This document shows positions 21,036-31,738 of a stretch of DNA of 64,000 bases, one piece after another (the stretch's first letter is position 1; each line of letters begins with the position of its first letter). The translations under genes were made by a program, and so were the position numbers. A model generated the notes under the pieces. That model worked only from the letters and a program-made list of their open reading frames with translations. It was not told the origin of the DNA and did not search any database. The stretch is from Simmondsia chinensis (taxonomy: Eukaryota > Streptophyta > Magnoliopsida > Caryophyllales > Simmondsiaceae): NCBI GenBank assembly GCA_018398585.1, contig JAGTTD010000008.1, positions 1,996,501 through 2,060,500 on the forward strand, in the 5' to 3' direction.

Positions 21036-21861
21036 ATGGGAACACATTTTTAATGTCTTAATCAACTAAGTAGATCATGCAAACATGTTCTGATTTCTAT
21101 ACCTGGTATGAAATAATGTTTTTAACAACACCTGGTCAGCATCAAGTAAAGTGGACTTTTTGTCCCCAAAAAAAAAAAAAAAAGGTGGACTTCATCGTCA
21201 CTAAGTTTTTATCCATCTATTTCCTATAATGCGAAACTTTCCTTCATGGAATTGATCCATAACTTCCAAGTACACAATAAAGGTCTCCTATATTCATGCA
21301 ATCACAACCAGACTTGGGGGACAGACGAAATGAATCAGACAAAGCTTCTCAAGAATTGTCTTTATGGCCTGGAATTTATGACTTCATTGTCATATGCTTG
21401 CAATTTCCCACGGTTGGATCGTATTCTCATTGTTGGTCTGTTTGTCCCTTTCTTACAACACCTTGATCACCATATTCGATTTTCTGAAAGTGATATGTAT
21501 TGGCAATAGAAATGGAATTAACATAGAAAAAAATGTACCAATCATTAAGGATAAGACGTCTTCAGTGAAGAAAAGAAATGCAAAAATGTAAAGCTAATCA
21601 AAGAAAGCACTTCAATCTCTCTATTGATCAGCCAAGGTTGTGCTTGAGAAGCCTCCGAAATTTTTTGCTCAGAGTGAGCCTGAAAGATCCACCTTGTCCC
21701 ATAATAAATTCGTTGGAGTTTATTCATCCTTAAAATTTTTGTCATTTCTTTCCAACCAAATTCACCAAAGAATGGTCGCCCTAGTTGTAGTGAATAACAT
21801 TTTAACAACCCTATTCTTCCCCAATCCTCTGAATTTTTATCAAAAGAGCACTTTCCATTGA
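21036..21861. other. Unassigned spacer
   Basis: Contains an A17 run near 21168 and repeated words such as ACACCTGGTCAGCATC and ACACCTTGATCACCAT. Open frames of 60-110 codons on both strands show no family signal, and I do not call them genes. Confidence 0.4.
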
Positions 21862-21975
21862 CGCGGACACAGCCTCTCTTCACTGAAGGAGTAAGGCTGC
21901 GTACATCTCACCCCCCCGACCCTACTCAGGTGGGAGCCCTTGAGGCACTTGGTGGTGGTGGTGGTGGTGGTTGTT
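21862..21975 (+). mobile_element. Tail-only SINE copy with expanded (GGT)n end
   Basis: Starts GGACACAGCCTCTCTTCAC, then AAGGCTGCGTACAT and GGTGGGAGCCCTTGAGGCAC, followed by six or more GGT units and TTGTTG. Flanking ACTTTCCATTG / ACTTTCCACTG suggest a duplicated target. Confidence 0.65.
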
Positions 21976-22620
21976 GACTTTCCACTGTATATAGTCTTAC
22001 CCACATATATACAATTAAGCTGAATGTTTTTCCCATCTCTCATCCAGGTCGCATGAAGGAATGATCAATGTGTAGTTCCTGACACCACATGGAAACCATA
22101 GCATGAAAAATCTGTCACATCAGTTACTGTTAATTGAATCCTAGAATCCAGTGTCGGCTATTGTAATCGACCTAGGTATGTGATAAGATATCTTACTTGC
22201 TTGTCTTTATTTTCGTGATTTGTCTGTTATTTATCTGAAATGTGCATTTAGAATACTTCCAGTAGAATATTCAGCCAAAATTTCTGTAATAGAGATTTTA
22301 CTGAGCGTAATTAACTTGCATATTCATACTCTTCTGGCTTAGCTAATTGCTATTGCTTATATGTCCTTTTCTGAAGTTGTCAGAGCCTTGTGTTATTCAT
22401 CTATATTATCTGTATTAAATATATTTTGTTGGTATGTGCAATCAGTGAATGATTGCATTATTTGTAAAAGGATTGCTTAGAAAAATTAGATATCCATCCT
22501 TTCCAAGGTATCTGTCCTATAGATAGTCAAACAACTTGACATTTCAGGTATTCATATTGAGAATGATAATTTGGTCAGAAGTAACCATTACAACATGAGT
22601 TCAGATGCCGATGATGGATT
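21976..22620. other. Unassigned spacer
   Basis: No coding, RNA or repeat structure that I can support. Confidence 0.4.
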
Positions 22621-22629
22621 ATGGTTATT

Positions 22630-22833
22630 ATGATCGCATTTGGGAGATGCTTAATTAAGTTCGAGAGAGTTCGAGTTTCTCATATTTATAGAGAAGGGAA
22701 TCCAATGGCAACAAGTCATCTTTTGCAGTAGGCTAGAGGAGAGTTGCAAGAATTGTCAGTGTTGATGCACTAGGAAGGGCTTTCTATTCATGGTGCATCT
22801 AATATTCTCCTTACCTAGATTTAAAAAAAAAAA
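22630..22833 (+). mobile_element. 5'-truncated LINE fragment (RNase H end) with poly-A
   Basis: A degenerate reading gives SHIYREGNPMATSHLL, close to the YREANxxAD block of plant LINE RNase H. It is followed by stops and an A11 run at 22823-22833. Confidence 0.5.
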
Positions 22834-23242
22834 CTTACTTTCAGAGAATTTCCGTAATTAGAAAATGTTCCTAGCACTCAATGCCGTCGCAACAATAGAC
22901 GTACTAGTTCAAGTTCTTTCTTCAGGTCACTTGCAAGTATGTTTAAGTTAAAGAAGAGCACTGATCAACAATTCAATATCCAAGAAACTGCAGCTAGAGG
23001 TACAATAAATGAAATTTATAAATATTTAAGAAAGAATAAATACAAGGTAGGTAGCAGGGTAAGAAAAATGTAGCTATCCATCTTTTCTAGTTCTCCTGTG
23101 TGAGCCACCTGGTCCCTTGGTCCGAAAATAAATGACGCCCTTTCTATTTTAACCCATCCCAAAAATGTCTCCCTTCCTAGTATAGTAACAATTTACATGT
23201 TCTTCAATGCTCATCCATTGTAGCAAACTAGCATACAGGGCA

Positions 23243-23350
23243 AAATTGTTATTATCTGAGCAAGATCGTAGTTTTTAAGGTAATTTCTCATTGTTTATAA
23301 GTTACATAATTGCTCCGGCAATAACAATTCTTACCCTGACAATAATAACT
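23243..23350. repeat. Small foldback MITE (GTTATTATC ends), copy 1
   Basis: Left AAAATTGTTATTATCTGAGC and right CTGACAATAATAAC are inverted. The core has TTTATAAGTTACATAATT. Related copies: 38012-38150, 38993-39112, 40515-40632. Confidence 0.6.
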
Positions 23351-23481
23351 CTGGACTTATATTTATTTTAGGACAGAGGGAGTACTAATCAAATTACAGA
23401 GAAAAAAGGTCAAGAAAAAAATGACTGTACTTGTTTGTCTTTTTACATGTGTTGAGCTGCTTCCAAGCTTCTCAAACCTGA

Positions 23482-25772
23482 TCACAAACTGGACCTCCCC
23501 CAGGGGGGCAACCCCGTTGTAGGATCTACCAAGTTAGCCAGAATGAACTCTCTTAACCCAGTATCCCGAACCTTACAGAACCTTAGGTGCCAGTCTGGCG
23601 GTTCAATAGCTTCAGTTCCCAAACCGGGCGCTCTATCTCGTGACCCTTCGTTATGGTTCTCTTGCCAGTCAGCAACGTACGTCGATACCCTTCTATAGAA
23701 CTTAGCTTTAAAAACTTCCCATACTTGGTATTTATAGTGATTTACTACAGCTATACTTTGTGGCAAGTTCATGTATTTGAACCCCTTTTTAAGCCTGAAA
23801 TGATGAACGTGGTTCATCAAGGTATTGTGTATGCCGTCTGGACGAATGATAGATTTGTGCCTCTCGCTGCCATGAATGCGACAAGTGTACCCTAAAGTCA
23901 CCCCCTCAACCGGGTTTTTTCTTAGTCCTGATGGTCCGAAACTGTGACAATCTGTTCTGATTTCAGCTGTCGTAGGTGAAGATGAAAAGTTAGCAACCAA
24001 TGCTCGGAGCGAATTTCTACCTGGAGGGCCAAGGTTGGGGTTTACTCTGTGATGGTTTGCTGGCCGGAAGTAGTAGAATTCATCGACGTCAAAGAATGCG
24101 ACCCAATTGCATTCCTCTCGTGCTCTTAGTGCACAGTGAGAGAAGCCAGCTTCTTGGCTCTTGATCCATGGCCAGACATGCCTGGTATTGAGGGCTCCAT
24201 ATATGAGTATAATTAAATATTGTCACATTACAATTGTGAAAGAGAAGAGATTAATATATAATTCTGATAAGTTATTTCATCTAATGCCATGGAACTTCAC
24301 TTCAGTTTATATGTGAATCTCACATGTCAAACTTTGTGAATCGGGCCTAAGGTCCAATGGAAATTCCTCATAATTCAGTCCATGATCGGACTTGACTAGT
24401 CATTTTTCAATCCAATACTTATCCAACATTATTACCTTTAATGATCTAATGATCCCGTCTAGTTCATTTTGGTCCGATCCATATTCAAACTAATGTATGC
24501 TTCGAAGCTTTTCAAGCCGCTTAGAGTGATGATTTCCCCCTCTTACAAGGGAAGTTGTTTTCCACCCATCGGGCAGAAAAGCTTTTTCTTTCATCAGAAA
24601 ATGCGCTCCCAATTACAGAAAAGAGGAAAAGCAATTCCTAGAACTATTTTTCCATCCAAACAAACAGACCCTAGAATAGGAGCAAAAATATATTCTCACC
24701 TGGAAACATTGTAGTTCTCCGAGTCGAGCTTTTCAACCACCTCTTTCAAATCATCATCACTATTGTTATCATAGATGAACCAACGCTGGACTCCAAGCCA
24801 AGAATGGTAAGTTATCCATTCTCTAACAAAAGCAGCCTGGTTCCACACCATTGTACATGCACAAACGTCATACTTTTCATCTTCTTTCTCTCTCCTCTTC
24901 TCATATATTTTTGCCACCGATGGTACCGTTATGCGCAGGGCGCCTCTTGCATTGGACCTCCTATATACACGTGGCGCCATACTAATGCTGACATGGACCC
25001 CCTCGATCAACCCGGGATTCATCCTCATACTATGCGGAAGCGGGCACCTGATAACTTCCTGAGCCGCAGTTTTGGCCTTCGTGGTGAGTTCAAAATTTTT
25101 GCTTTTTTCCAAATTTTCCGCTTTGAAATGGCAACTGAATTGGGTCGAGTCGGATTCCCTGTCGGATCTCAGGTTCAATCCCTTGACAAACACCACCACC
25201 ACGTCACCATCCAACACCGCCTCGTATGCCACCCTATCCCAGTTATGAACCGTCCCATTCATCCCCGCCAGCGAATCATATTCCGCCACGTGGATCCCGT
25301 TCATGCTAACTGCAGCCGAATAATTCGCTGGCGGGACCGGGCACCGGACCACCCATCTCACCCCATCATAAACATCACCTGATAAACTGGGATGAACCAC
25401 AATCTGATCACTACTACTTTCATTCTTCAATCTATGGTAAACACAGTCAATCTTGGCAGAAAGATGCACACGTGGAAGCTTCCTATTGCTTGATAAAATA
25501 ACCAAAACATGATCAGGTAACAGCACCCTGCTCTGAACAATGAACTCTGTAGAGCCCAAGTCCAGAACCTGAACCTGAACCGAGTTGCTAACAGACGAGG
25601 ACAAACCCTTAAGACTAGGTACAATCAGAGCAGTGGGTCGAAACGACACCGTTTCAATCCGACTGTGGTTACAGAAGAAGAGAAGTAATAAGATAAAACA
25701 AAGGAAGTAGAGGAGAGACCTAAAAGAGAGACAGTTGGTGTGAAATGTACGTTTTCTCTTTCGGGACTCCAT
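23482..25772 (-). CDS. Glycosyltransferase family 92 protein, At1g27200 type
   Basis: Exon 1 25772-24700 and exon 2 24181-23482 splice as TCCAG|GTGAG...ACCAG|GCATG, giving 590 aa in frame. A basic N-terminus and one membrane span (about residues 18-34, LLYFLCFILLLLFF) indicate a type II Golgi protein. The GT92 (DUF23) domain runs from about 301 (YDVCACTMVWNQAAFVREW) to near the end. It has IYDNNSDDD and the metal-binding DVDEF at 389-393 in CNWVAFFDVDEFYYF. The family transfers sugars to glycans; its characterised plant members GALS1-3 make beta-1,4-galactan, but this clade has no function I know of. The 518-bp intron carries two repeat fragments. The start is the first ATG, in a CT-rich leader. 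Confidence 0.9.
24205..24375 (+). repeat. Fragment of the TGTTAA-type LTR repeat in the GT92 intron
   Basis: TTGTGAAAGAGAAGAGATTA, TAATGCCATGGAACTTC, GTGAATCTCACATGTCAAAC and GGGCCTAAGGTCC follow the order seen in the LTR copies at 57269-57475 and 63845-64000. It lies antisense to the gene. Confidence 0.55.
24490..24675. repeat. hAT-like MITE remnant in the GT92 intron
   Basis: Ends in CCATCCAAACAAACAGACCC, an inverted form of the GGGTCTGTTTGG-type ends of plant hAT MITEs. The left end is not clear. Confidence 0.4.
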
Positions 25773-25820
25773 AATTTTTAGAAGAAGAAGAAGAAGAAGA
25801 GAGAGAGAGAGAGGGTTTAT
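25773..25820 (+). promoter_or_regulatory. CT-rich leader / promoter tract of the GT92 gene
   Basis: GAAGAAGAAGAAGAAG followed by GAGAGAGAGAGAGAG on plus is (CTT)n(CT)n on the coding strand, directly before the ATG. Confidence 0.45.
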
Positions 25821-25925
25821 GTAGATCTGGGGGTTTCGGATGGGGATTTCTGGTCACTTTCCTTTGTTGTCATGGTGCTCTCTTGCCTAATGAGAAACAT
25901 AGAGAGAGAAGGAAAGAAAGAGAGT

Positions 25926-25969
<44 letters not shown>
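25926..25969 (+). repeat. G44 homopolymer upstream of the GT92 gene
   Basis: Forty-four consecutive G lie about 155 bp upstream of the GT92 ATG. Such tracts form G-quadruplexes and are prone to sequencing error, so the exact length is uncertain. Confidence 0.9.
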
Positions 25970-25970
<1 letters not shown>

Positions 25971-26780
25971 GAGTCGTTAACGGCTGGGAGTCAGCTGGGG
26001 GAGGTTGCTTTCCTTATGTGTGTATATATATATATATATTTAATAAAATATATTATTAATATATAATAAAAAATAGTTTATTTATGAGATAATTTATGTA
26101 TATTTAAATCAAAAGAAGCGAGTTAATCTTAATGTAAATTAAACTTTTTGTATAGACATAGAATTAGATGAGGGAATGAAAGTTTAAAGTGATAATTTGA
26201 AATGATAGTTTAGAAATTAAAGAATGAAGAAATAAAGGCTTTTAAAAGGAGAAACTTTATACATATAAATATTATATTAATAATATAGTATTAAAATATT
26301 TGGAGAAAAGTTAAAAATTATAAATTAATAACAAAAGAAAATTATTTAAAAGATTTTTGAGTATTCACATTAGTGCTTCAATGGTAATACTAATGGGCGT
26401 GTTTAGGACCACGGCGAAGGGTAAGGATTGAAAAGGATATGATTCCGGATTTAAGTGAGCTACGCGCTTCCTGCGAGCGTGACAGAACTTTTATAATAAT
26501 AGTAGGATGCTTGTAGCAACGTTAAATTATTAAATAATGGGCATGTAAGGTCTTTGTTTCTATATATTTATGGTGTTATTAGTCTTAGAAGAAATTATCT
26601 TTAAATTATTAAATAATTGGATTTGCTGATTTTGAACCAAAAAAAAGAGGTTAGATTGCGGATTGGATTTATATTGAGTTACTTGTATTTTTAATTTATT
26701 TTTAACATTAGACTTAATAAATATGGTGGAAGTTATATATCAGTTGAATTAATACAATTGAAATTTAAAAAGACTATGGC
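25970..26780. other. AT-rich spacer
   Basis: (AT)n near 26022-26040, then AT-rich DNA. GAGCTACGCGCTTCCTGCGAGC at about 26456 is GC-rich but unassigned. Confidence 0.4.
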
Positions 26781-26983
26781 GGATCCCATTATAACTCCGA
26801 AGTTAAGCGGGTTTGGGTGAGAGTAGTACCAAGATGGGTGATCTCCTGGGAAGTCCTCACCCTCAGGTTGGGGGCACTGGAAAACAGTCTCTCTTCAAGT
26901 TAACACCATGAAGTGGAAAGGCTGCGTACATCCGCCCCCCAGACCCTGCGTAGGCGGGAGCCCTTGAGACATTGGGTATGTTC
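26781..26983 (+). mobile_element. 5S-headed SINE, copy 3, head-truncated
   Basis: Begins inside the 5S part at GGATCCCATTATAACTCC, then TTGGGTGAGAGTAGTACC, GATGGGTGATCTCCTGGG, the full body and GGGTATGTTC. CTATGGCGGAT occurs at 26774-26784 and 26984-26994 as target duplication, overlapping the truncation point. Confidence 0.85.
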
Positions 26984-28425
26984 CTATGGCGGATGTGTAT
27001 TTGAAAATATTTTTATTTTTAGTTAGAAAATAATATCAAACAAGACTATGGCGGATATATATTTGTAAAATTAGCTTGAATAAATTTGTCGACTGTAGTA
27101 TTTCATCGAAGTAATGTAGCAGTGTGGTTTGTCATATAATTGGTATATCGATATCTTGTTTCTTTTTTTTATCAATTATGGGTTGTGCGGGAATCTAGAC
27201 CGAATTTAGAATGTAAATGGGATAAAGTTTGTTCTGTGGAGAGGATAATGGCAAGGATCGTATATGCTATATATGATAGGGATATACTCTTCTCTAAATT
27301 GTCTTATTGTCAGTTCTACTAAATAGCATTATCTTATGATGGTCTAAATGAGTTGAGAGTAGGAGTGAAACTCGATCTTGTTAGTCTTGAGGCTCTACTA
27401 TAGTATTTCCCTTTTGTCTAAGCTTGTCGAGCTTAGAGATCGTGATTATGAGCTTGCTTATCATGGACTCAAGTTTTTAGCTAAATTTGCATAATTTAAG
27501 CTGACTTTAAACTTATTTGGTCTCTATTAGGCTTAGGTGTGACTTATTTAGGTCAAAACTTTGCCATTACAGTCACATTTAAACTCATAATTTTGTGTAT
27601 CTTTTATTCGACAAGGATTTTATTATATCTATATTTTTATTGTAAAAATAAGAATGCCCACTTTAACGAAAAATCTTTTCCTCTAAGAGGGGGTTGACTT
27701 CCTGTCGAGGAGGATGGATGACATTTTCCTTCACAGAAAAAAAGAAGTATTTTCCTTCATGATGTCACGTTTATATATTATACCTTAACCTTAATCTTAA
27801 TTTGATCAAGCGTGAATTATATCTAATGTAAATGGTAAAACTATCTTCCTTAACAAAACAAACAAAAATCTTCGATCAAAAATATATTTATCTGTGAAAC
27901 GTTAGATAAGAGAGCATTAGTTTGAGATTAGCTCATTTATACTTATTTACGGTTCCTTTTGGTTGTTTATGTTGATCGGTGCCCCTTACCCAAAAGGGTT
28001 CGGTTGATCTTTATACTCTCGATTTTTGAAAAAAAAAAATTATATTCATTTACGTACTTGGGAAATTGAAGAGCGTTTGGTCCCACGCGCTTGAGTGATT
28101 TCTTCTTTAAAACACTTTTAATATTATATTATATAAATAATAATTTATTTTATTTATATTGAAATATTTTGGAAGCCTGCAAAACGTGGGATACCCTTTT
28201 ATTGGACATACCTTGCTTTCCATGTGATTTTCTCCTCCATTATTGTCTGCTAATATTAGATGCTTCATTTTTATTTGAATAAAACCAAATTGTTTTTATT
28301 TTTCTCCCAAAAAAATGAGTGGACACTTTGGTATAAGCTGCCTGTTTTTAAGTTAGTTTTTGAAATATTTAGAAATTATATCGTTGGGAATTTGTTACTT
28401 AGGTATTCTGAGGTTGAAGACTGTT
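26984..28425. other. Spacer with short repeat words
   Basis: About 27410-27560 has AAGCTTGTCGAGCTTAG-type words seen in many plant intergenic repeats (also at 37402-37790). No gene seen. Confidence 0.4.
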
Positions 28426-28875
28426 TTGCTAACGAGAAACCCGGTTACCTGGTAAACCCTGACTCATGCGGCAATTCATACACCATAGAAGCCAATTCAT
28501 ACCAAAGAGGGCACCAACATGCCGTCACCAAAATCCTATGAGAACTCCGAAGTTAAGCGTGCTTGGGCGAGAGTAGTACCAGGATGAGTGACTTTCTGGG
28601 AAGTCCTTACCCTCAGGTTGGGAGCATTGGGGAACAGCCTCTCTGCAGGTTAACACCCTGAAGGGAAAAGGCTGTGTACATCTGCCTCCCCCCAGACCCT
28701 GCGTAGGCGGGAGCCCTTAAGGTATTGGGTATGTTCTTTTTAGAAGCCAATTAAGTCAAGGATTCCTCAGGAAGAGGTTCAAAGGGGAATCGAACTCCCA
28801 ATCTTTTGGCCTAAAGTAACACACTATCCTCTCACTTGCCTCCTACCATTAAGGCAAAGCCTTGGTGGATGAGGT
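28426..28875 (-). mobile_element. tRNA-derived SINE split by a 5S-SINE
   Basis: 28741-28875 reads on minus as the SINE head and middle (B box GGAGTTCGATTCCCC, then GGAATCCTTGACTTAATT). 28426-28497 gives the SINE 3' part (GGTTTACCAGGTAACCGGG, CTCGTTAGC). The 5S-headed SINE 28501-28740 sits between them. Confidence 0.75.
28501..28740 (+). mobile_element. 5S-headed SINE, copy 4, nested in a tRNA-SINE
   Basis: Starts ACCAAAGAGGGCACCAACAT and continues with AACTCCGAAGTTAAGCGTGC, TTGGGCGAGAGTAGTACC, GATGAGTGACTTTCTGGG and the body to GGGTATGTTCTTTT. TAGAAGCCAATT occurs at 28486-28497 and 28741-28752. Confidence 0.9.
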
Positions 28876-29837
28876 TTTAAGATTTATCACTTAGCTATAT
28901 AGTATTTTAAGATACACAATGAGGTATCGTGTACTTTAAAACCTTTTCACTTAGGTGTTTTAAGGTTTACAAATTTTATCATCTAGATATCTTTGATTGA
29001 AATTCAATAAAAAAAAATTTTAAAAATTCCGATATATGGGTTTTACTATTGTTTATTGTAATCTTATGTATTTTTGCCCATAAATGTTAACATTGGACAT
29101 GATTTTGATAACATATAGACACTATTCGCTGTAAGCCAGTGGATTTTGTTGGAATTCAACCAATCTTTATTGAAAATTACATACATAACACATTTATAAA
29201 TTACGGTAATCATGTAGCATATTAGGAATTTTCATCTAAAGTTCATTGGATTTTGAAAAATTTCACCTGATTAAGTTGGAGGGATGTTTAGACAATAAAT
29301 TTTGAAAATCGGGATGGCTCATTATATATATTGAAATGTCACGTACCTCATTGATTTTTTGTTATTTTGAGTAGAAATTAAAAAAAAGAAATTAAACAAA
29401 AGAAACAAACTATCTTTAGAATCCAATTTTAAAAATTTTTCAATAATCAAAATGATACATACCCAAATAGGTATATGAACCTATAGGATTACAGTAGTTC
29501 AATAGGTAATACAGTGAGTCCGGCCTGATAGAGGACAAACTTTATACACAAACGTAGGAATTGTATTACAAATTAATCAATAAAATCAAATGTCATCTTT
29601 TATCTTTCTTTTTCATCTTTTAAATTTCAGTATTTTAATACTTTGATTTAACTATCAGTTTATTTTTATTTTGATTCGTATTATTGGTATCACAGTCATT
29701 TGTATAACATTTCAATATCAAGAAAATGCTAACGAACTATAAAAGTAGAAAGTTTGTTAAAATTTCAATATCAAAGCTGGTGGCTTCTGACTTAAGCCAA
29801 GTGCACATAACCTTTAATAACTCAGTCATTTTACATT
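28876..29837. other. AT-rich spacer
   Basis: No element ends or genes recognised. Confidence 0.4.
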
Positions 29838-30090
29838 TGTTTTTTTTTTGATAAATTGCGACAAAGTCGCCATACAAACAGACCACTCGCTACGCGAGGC
29901 CTGAGTCCAACCGTAACAAAACGGGGACTAGAAAGAACAGCAAAAAACAAAAGGACAGAGTATTAGGAAAAGACGGACGCCCCAAACACGACATAGCAGA
30001 CACGAAGAACAAGACCAAATCAGACACAGGGAGACAGGACATATAAAAATATTCTTGTGCTGTTCGTTGCAATTTGTCGTTATAATAATT
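29838..30090 (-). mobile_element. Probable LINE 3'-end fragment
   Basis: A T10 run on plus followed by GATAAATTGCGACAAAGTCG. On minus this is the TTTATCAAAAAA type of tail seen again at 39826 and near 51035. The interior (ACCACTCGCTACGCGAGGCC) has no coding match. Confidence 0.4.
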
Positions 30091-30607
30091 ATATTATTTT
30101 TATTATTTTTTTTTTCTGGTTGGTCATGATAATTTAATTATTGTTTATTTTGTTATTTTCCATTTCGTGGGTCATACATGTTACAGTATATTAATATTAA
30201 AATTATTTATATCTGGCACGTATTATAAGGTCAATTGGTAGAATGAATTATTGGAGCACATTACATTATTTTTTGGGTAATTTAATTCAGGGATTAATAG
30301 AAAAAAATTGCAAAAGTGCTAAATTAAATGAGTTAAGTTGTAATTGATCACTACCTTAGATTCCCATAAATGTTAAATTTGAACGGATTTTTAGTTATGA
30401 CTTACGAAGTTGGAACATAAGAGATCTACGTACATGATGCAGCCCGCTTTTCACAATTGGTGAGATTCTTGGTGGGTGACTCTTGGCGAGTTGATCGAGT
30501 TGGCGAGCAACAAATAGATGCGACTAGAGATATGGCTTGAAGAGTTTGTCTTCCATTAGGTTATAGATTAGAGACAATCATTAGTTATTTAGATAATTAA
30601 TAGTTGA

Positions 30608-30842
30608 ACCAAAGAGGGCACCAACACGCCATCACCGGATCCCATTAAAACTCCGAAATTAAGCGTACTTGGGCGAGAGTAGTAGCAGGATGGGTGACCT
30701 CCTGGGAAGTCCTCACCCTCAGGTTGGGGACACTGGGAAACAGCCTCTCTTCAGGTTAACACCTTGAAGGGGGAAGGCTGCGTACATCCGCCTCCCTCAA
30801 CCCTGTGTAGGTGGGAGCCTTTGAGGCACTGGGTATGTTTCT
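30608..30842 (+). mobile_element. 5S-headed SINE, copy 5 (type example)
   Basis: TTTAGATAATTAATAGTTGA (20 bp, perfect) flanks it at 30588-30607 and 30843-30862. The 235-bp element starts ACCAAAGAGGGCACC and keeps the 5S internal promoter: AAGCGTACTTGGGCG (box A, 30661-30675), GAGTAGTA and GGATGGGTGACCTCCTGGG (box C, 30688-30706). Body: GGGAAACAGCCTCTCTTCAG, AAGGCTGCGTACATCCG, GGTGGGAGCCTTTGAGGCAC. Tail: GGGTATGTTTCT. Confidence 0.95.
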
Positions 30843-30862
30843 TTTAGATAATTAATAGTTGA

Positions 30863-31738
30863 TTTTGTATTTACCTTTTAGTCTTTTAATTATCTTTTAT
30901 TTTAAGTCTTTTATTTTAGGTGAGTTTTCTCCTCTATTTAAACAAGAGGTTAATTCAGCATTCCATTATTCATTCAATTTTAGATTATTTTTCATGACTG
31001 GTTAGCTCTTTCTTACTCTCAGATTGTGAGAATTAGAATAGACTCTATATTTTCCTTTGTTCTTTATTATTTTCGTAATAAGAATTTAAAGGAATACTGT
31101 TGAATTTTTCGTTTCCTAAATTTTCATCTATGCGTCGCATCAGTATAAAAGCAAATGGGGTTCCATTCTAAAACTAATTGACATTAGTTGAAGTAACCCA
31201 TTAACCTTATATGGTGATCTTTTCTCTTTTACAACTCCAATATATGATTCAACCAGACTTAATTGTGAAGCCCTTGACAGATCAATTTGTATAATGAATT
31301 GGAGCACGTTGCCTCACTTTTTGGGTAAATTAATTTAGGGATTAATAGAAAAAAAAAATTTTCTAACCAATCAAACACACTATATTTTAGCATTTGATTG
31401 GTCAAATGCAAAATTTATTACTATTGCTAATTGGATCTGGCCAATCAAATCCAAATGCAAAATTTATTATTATTGCTAATTGTATCTGACCAATCAAATC
31501 TAAGAACATGGTGCAATTAATGCACATTAACATGTGTCCAATGGACACATATTAGAAAGACCCATAGAAAAAAATTACAAAATTACTAAATTAAATGAGT
31601 TGAGTTGTAATTAATAATTGTAATTAATAACTACCTTAGATTCCCAAAATTTGTCAAACCAAAACTACTTAAAATTTTCATTTACAACTTGCTTAAGCCA
31701 ATCTTTCTTGCATCCTTGAGATACATCTCATACTTTTG
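30863..31738. other. Spacer with possible LTR remnant and an LTR-repeat fragment
   Basis: About 30890-31140 (CTCCTCTATTTAAACAAGAG as a possible TATA region, then T-rich to GCGTCGCATCA) looks like LTR sequence but has no second LTR. 31143-31255 is a minus-strand fragment of the TGTTAA-type LTR repeat. 31360-31520 has short tandem words (CCAATCAAATC, AAATGCAAAATTTATT). Confidence 0.35.

Noticed and set aside
24804..25382. 192-codon plus-strand frame opposite GT92 exon 1
   Set aside because: Antisense shadow with no recognisable domain. The minus frame has the GT92 signature and a membrane anchor.
30588..30862. Cassandra LTR retrotransposon as the source of the 5S sequence
   Set aside because: No paired LTRs, no primer site or polypurine tract next to these copies, and duplications of 10-20 bp instead of 5. 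Kept only as the alternative to test genome-wide.
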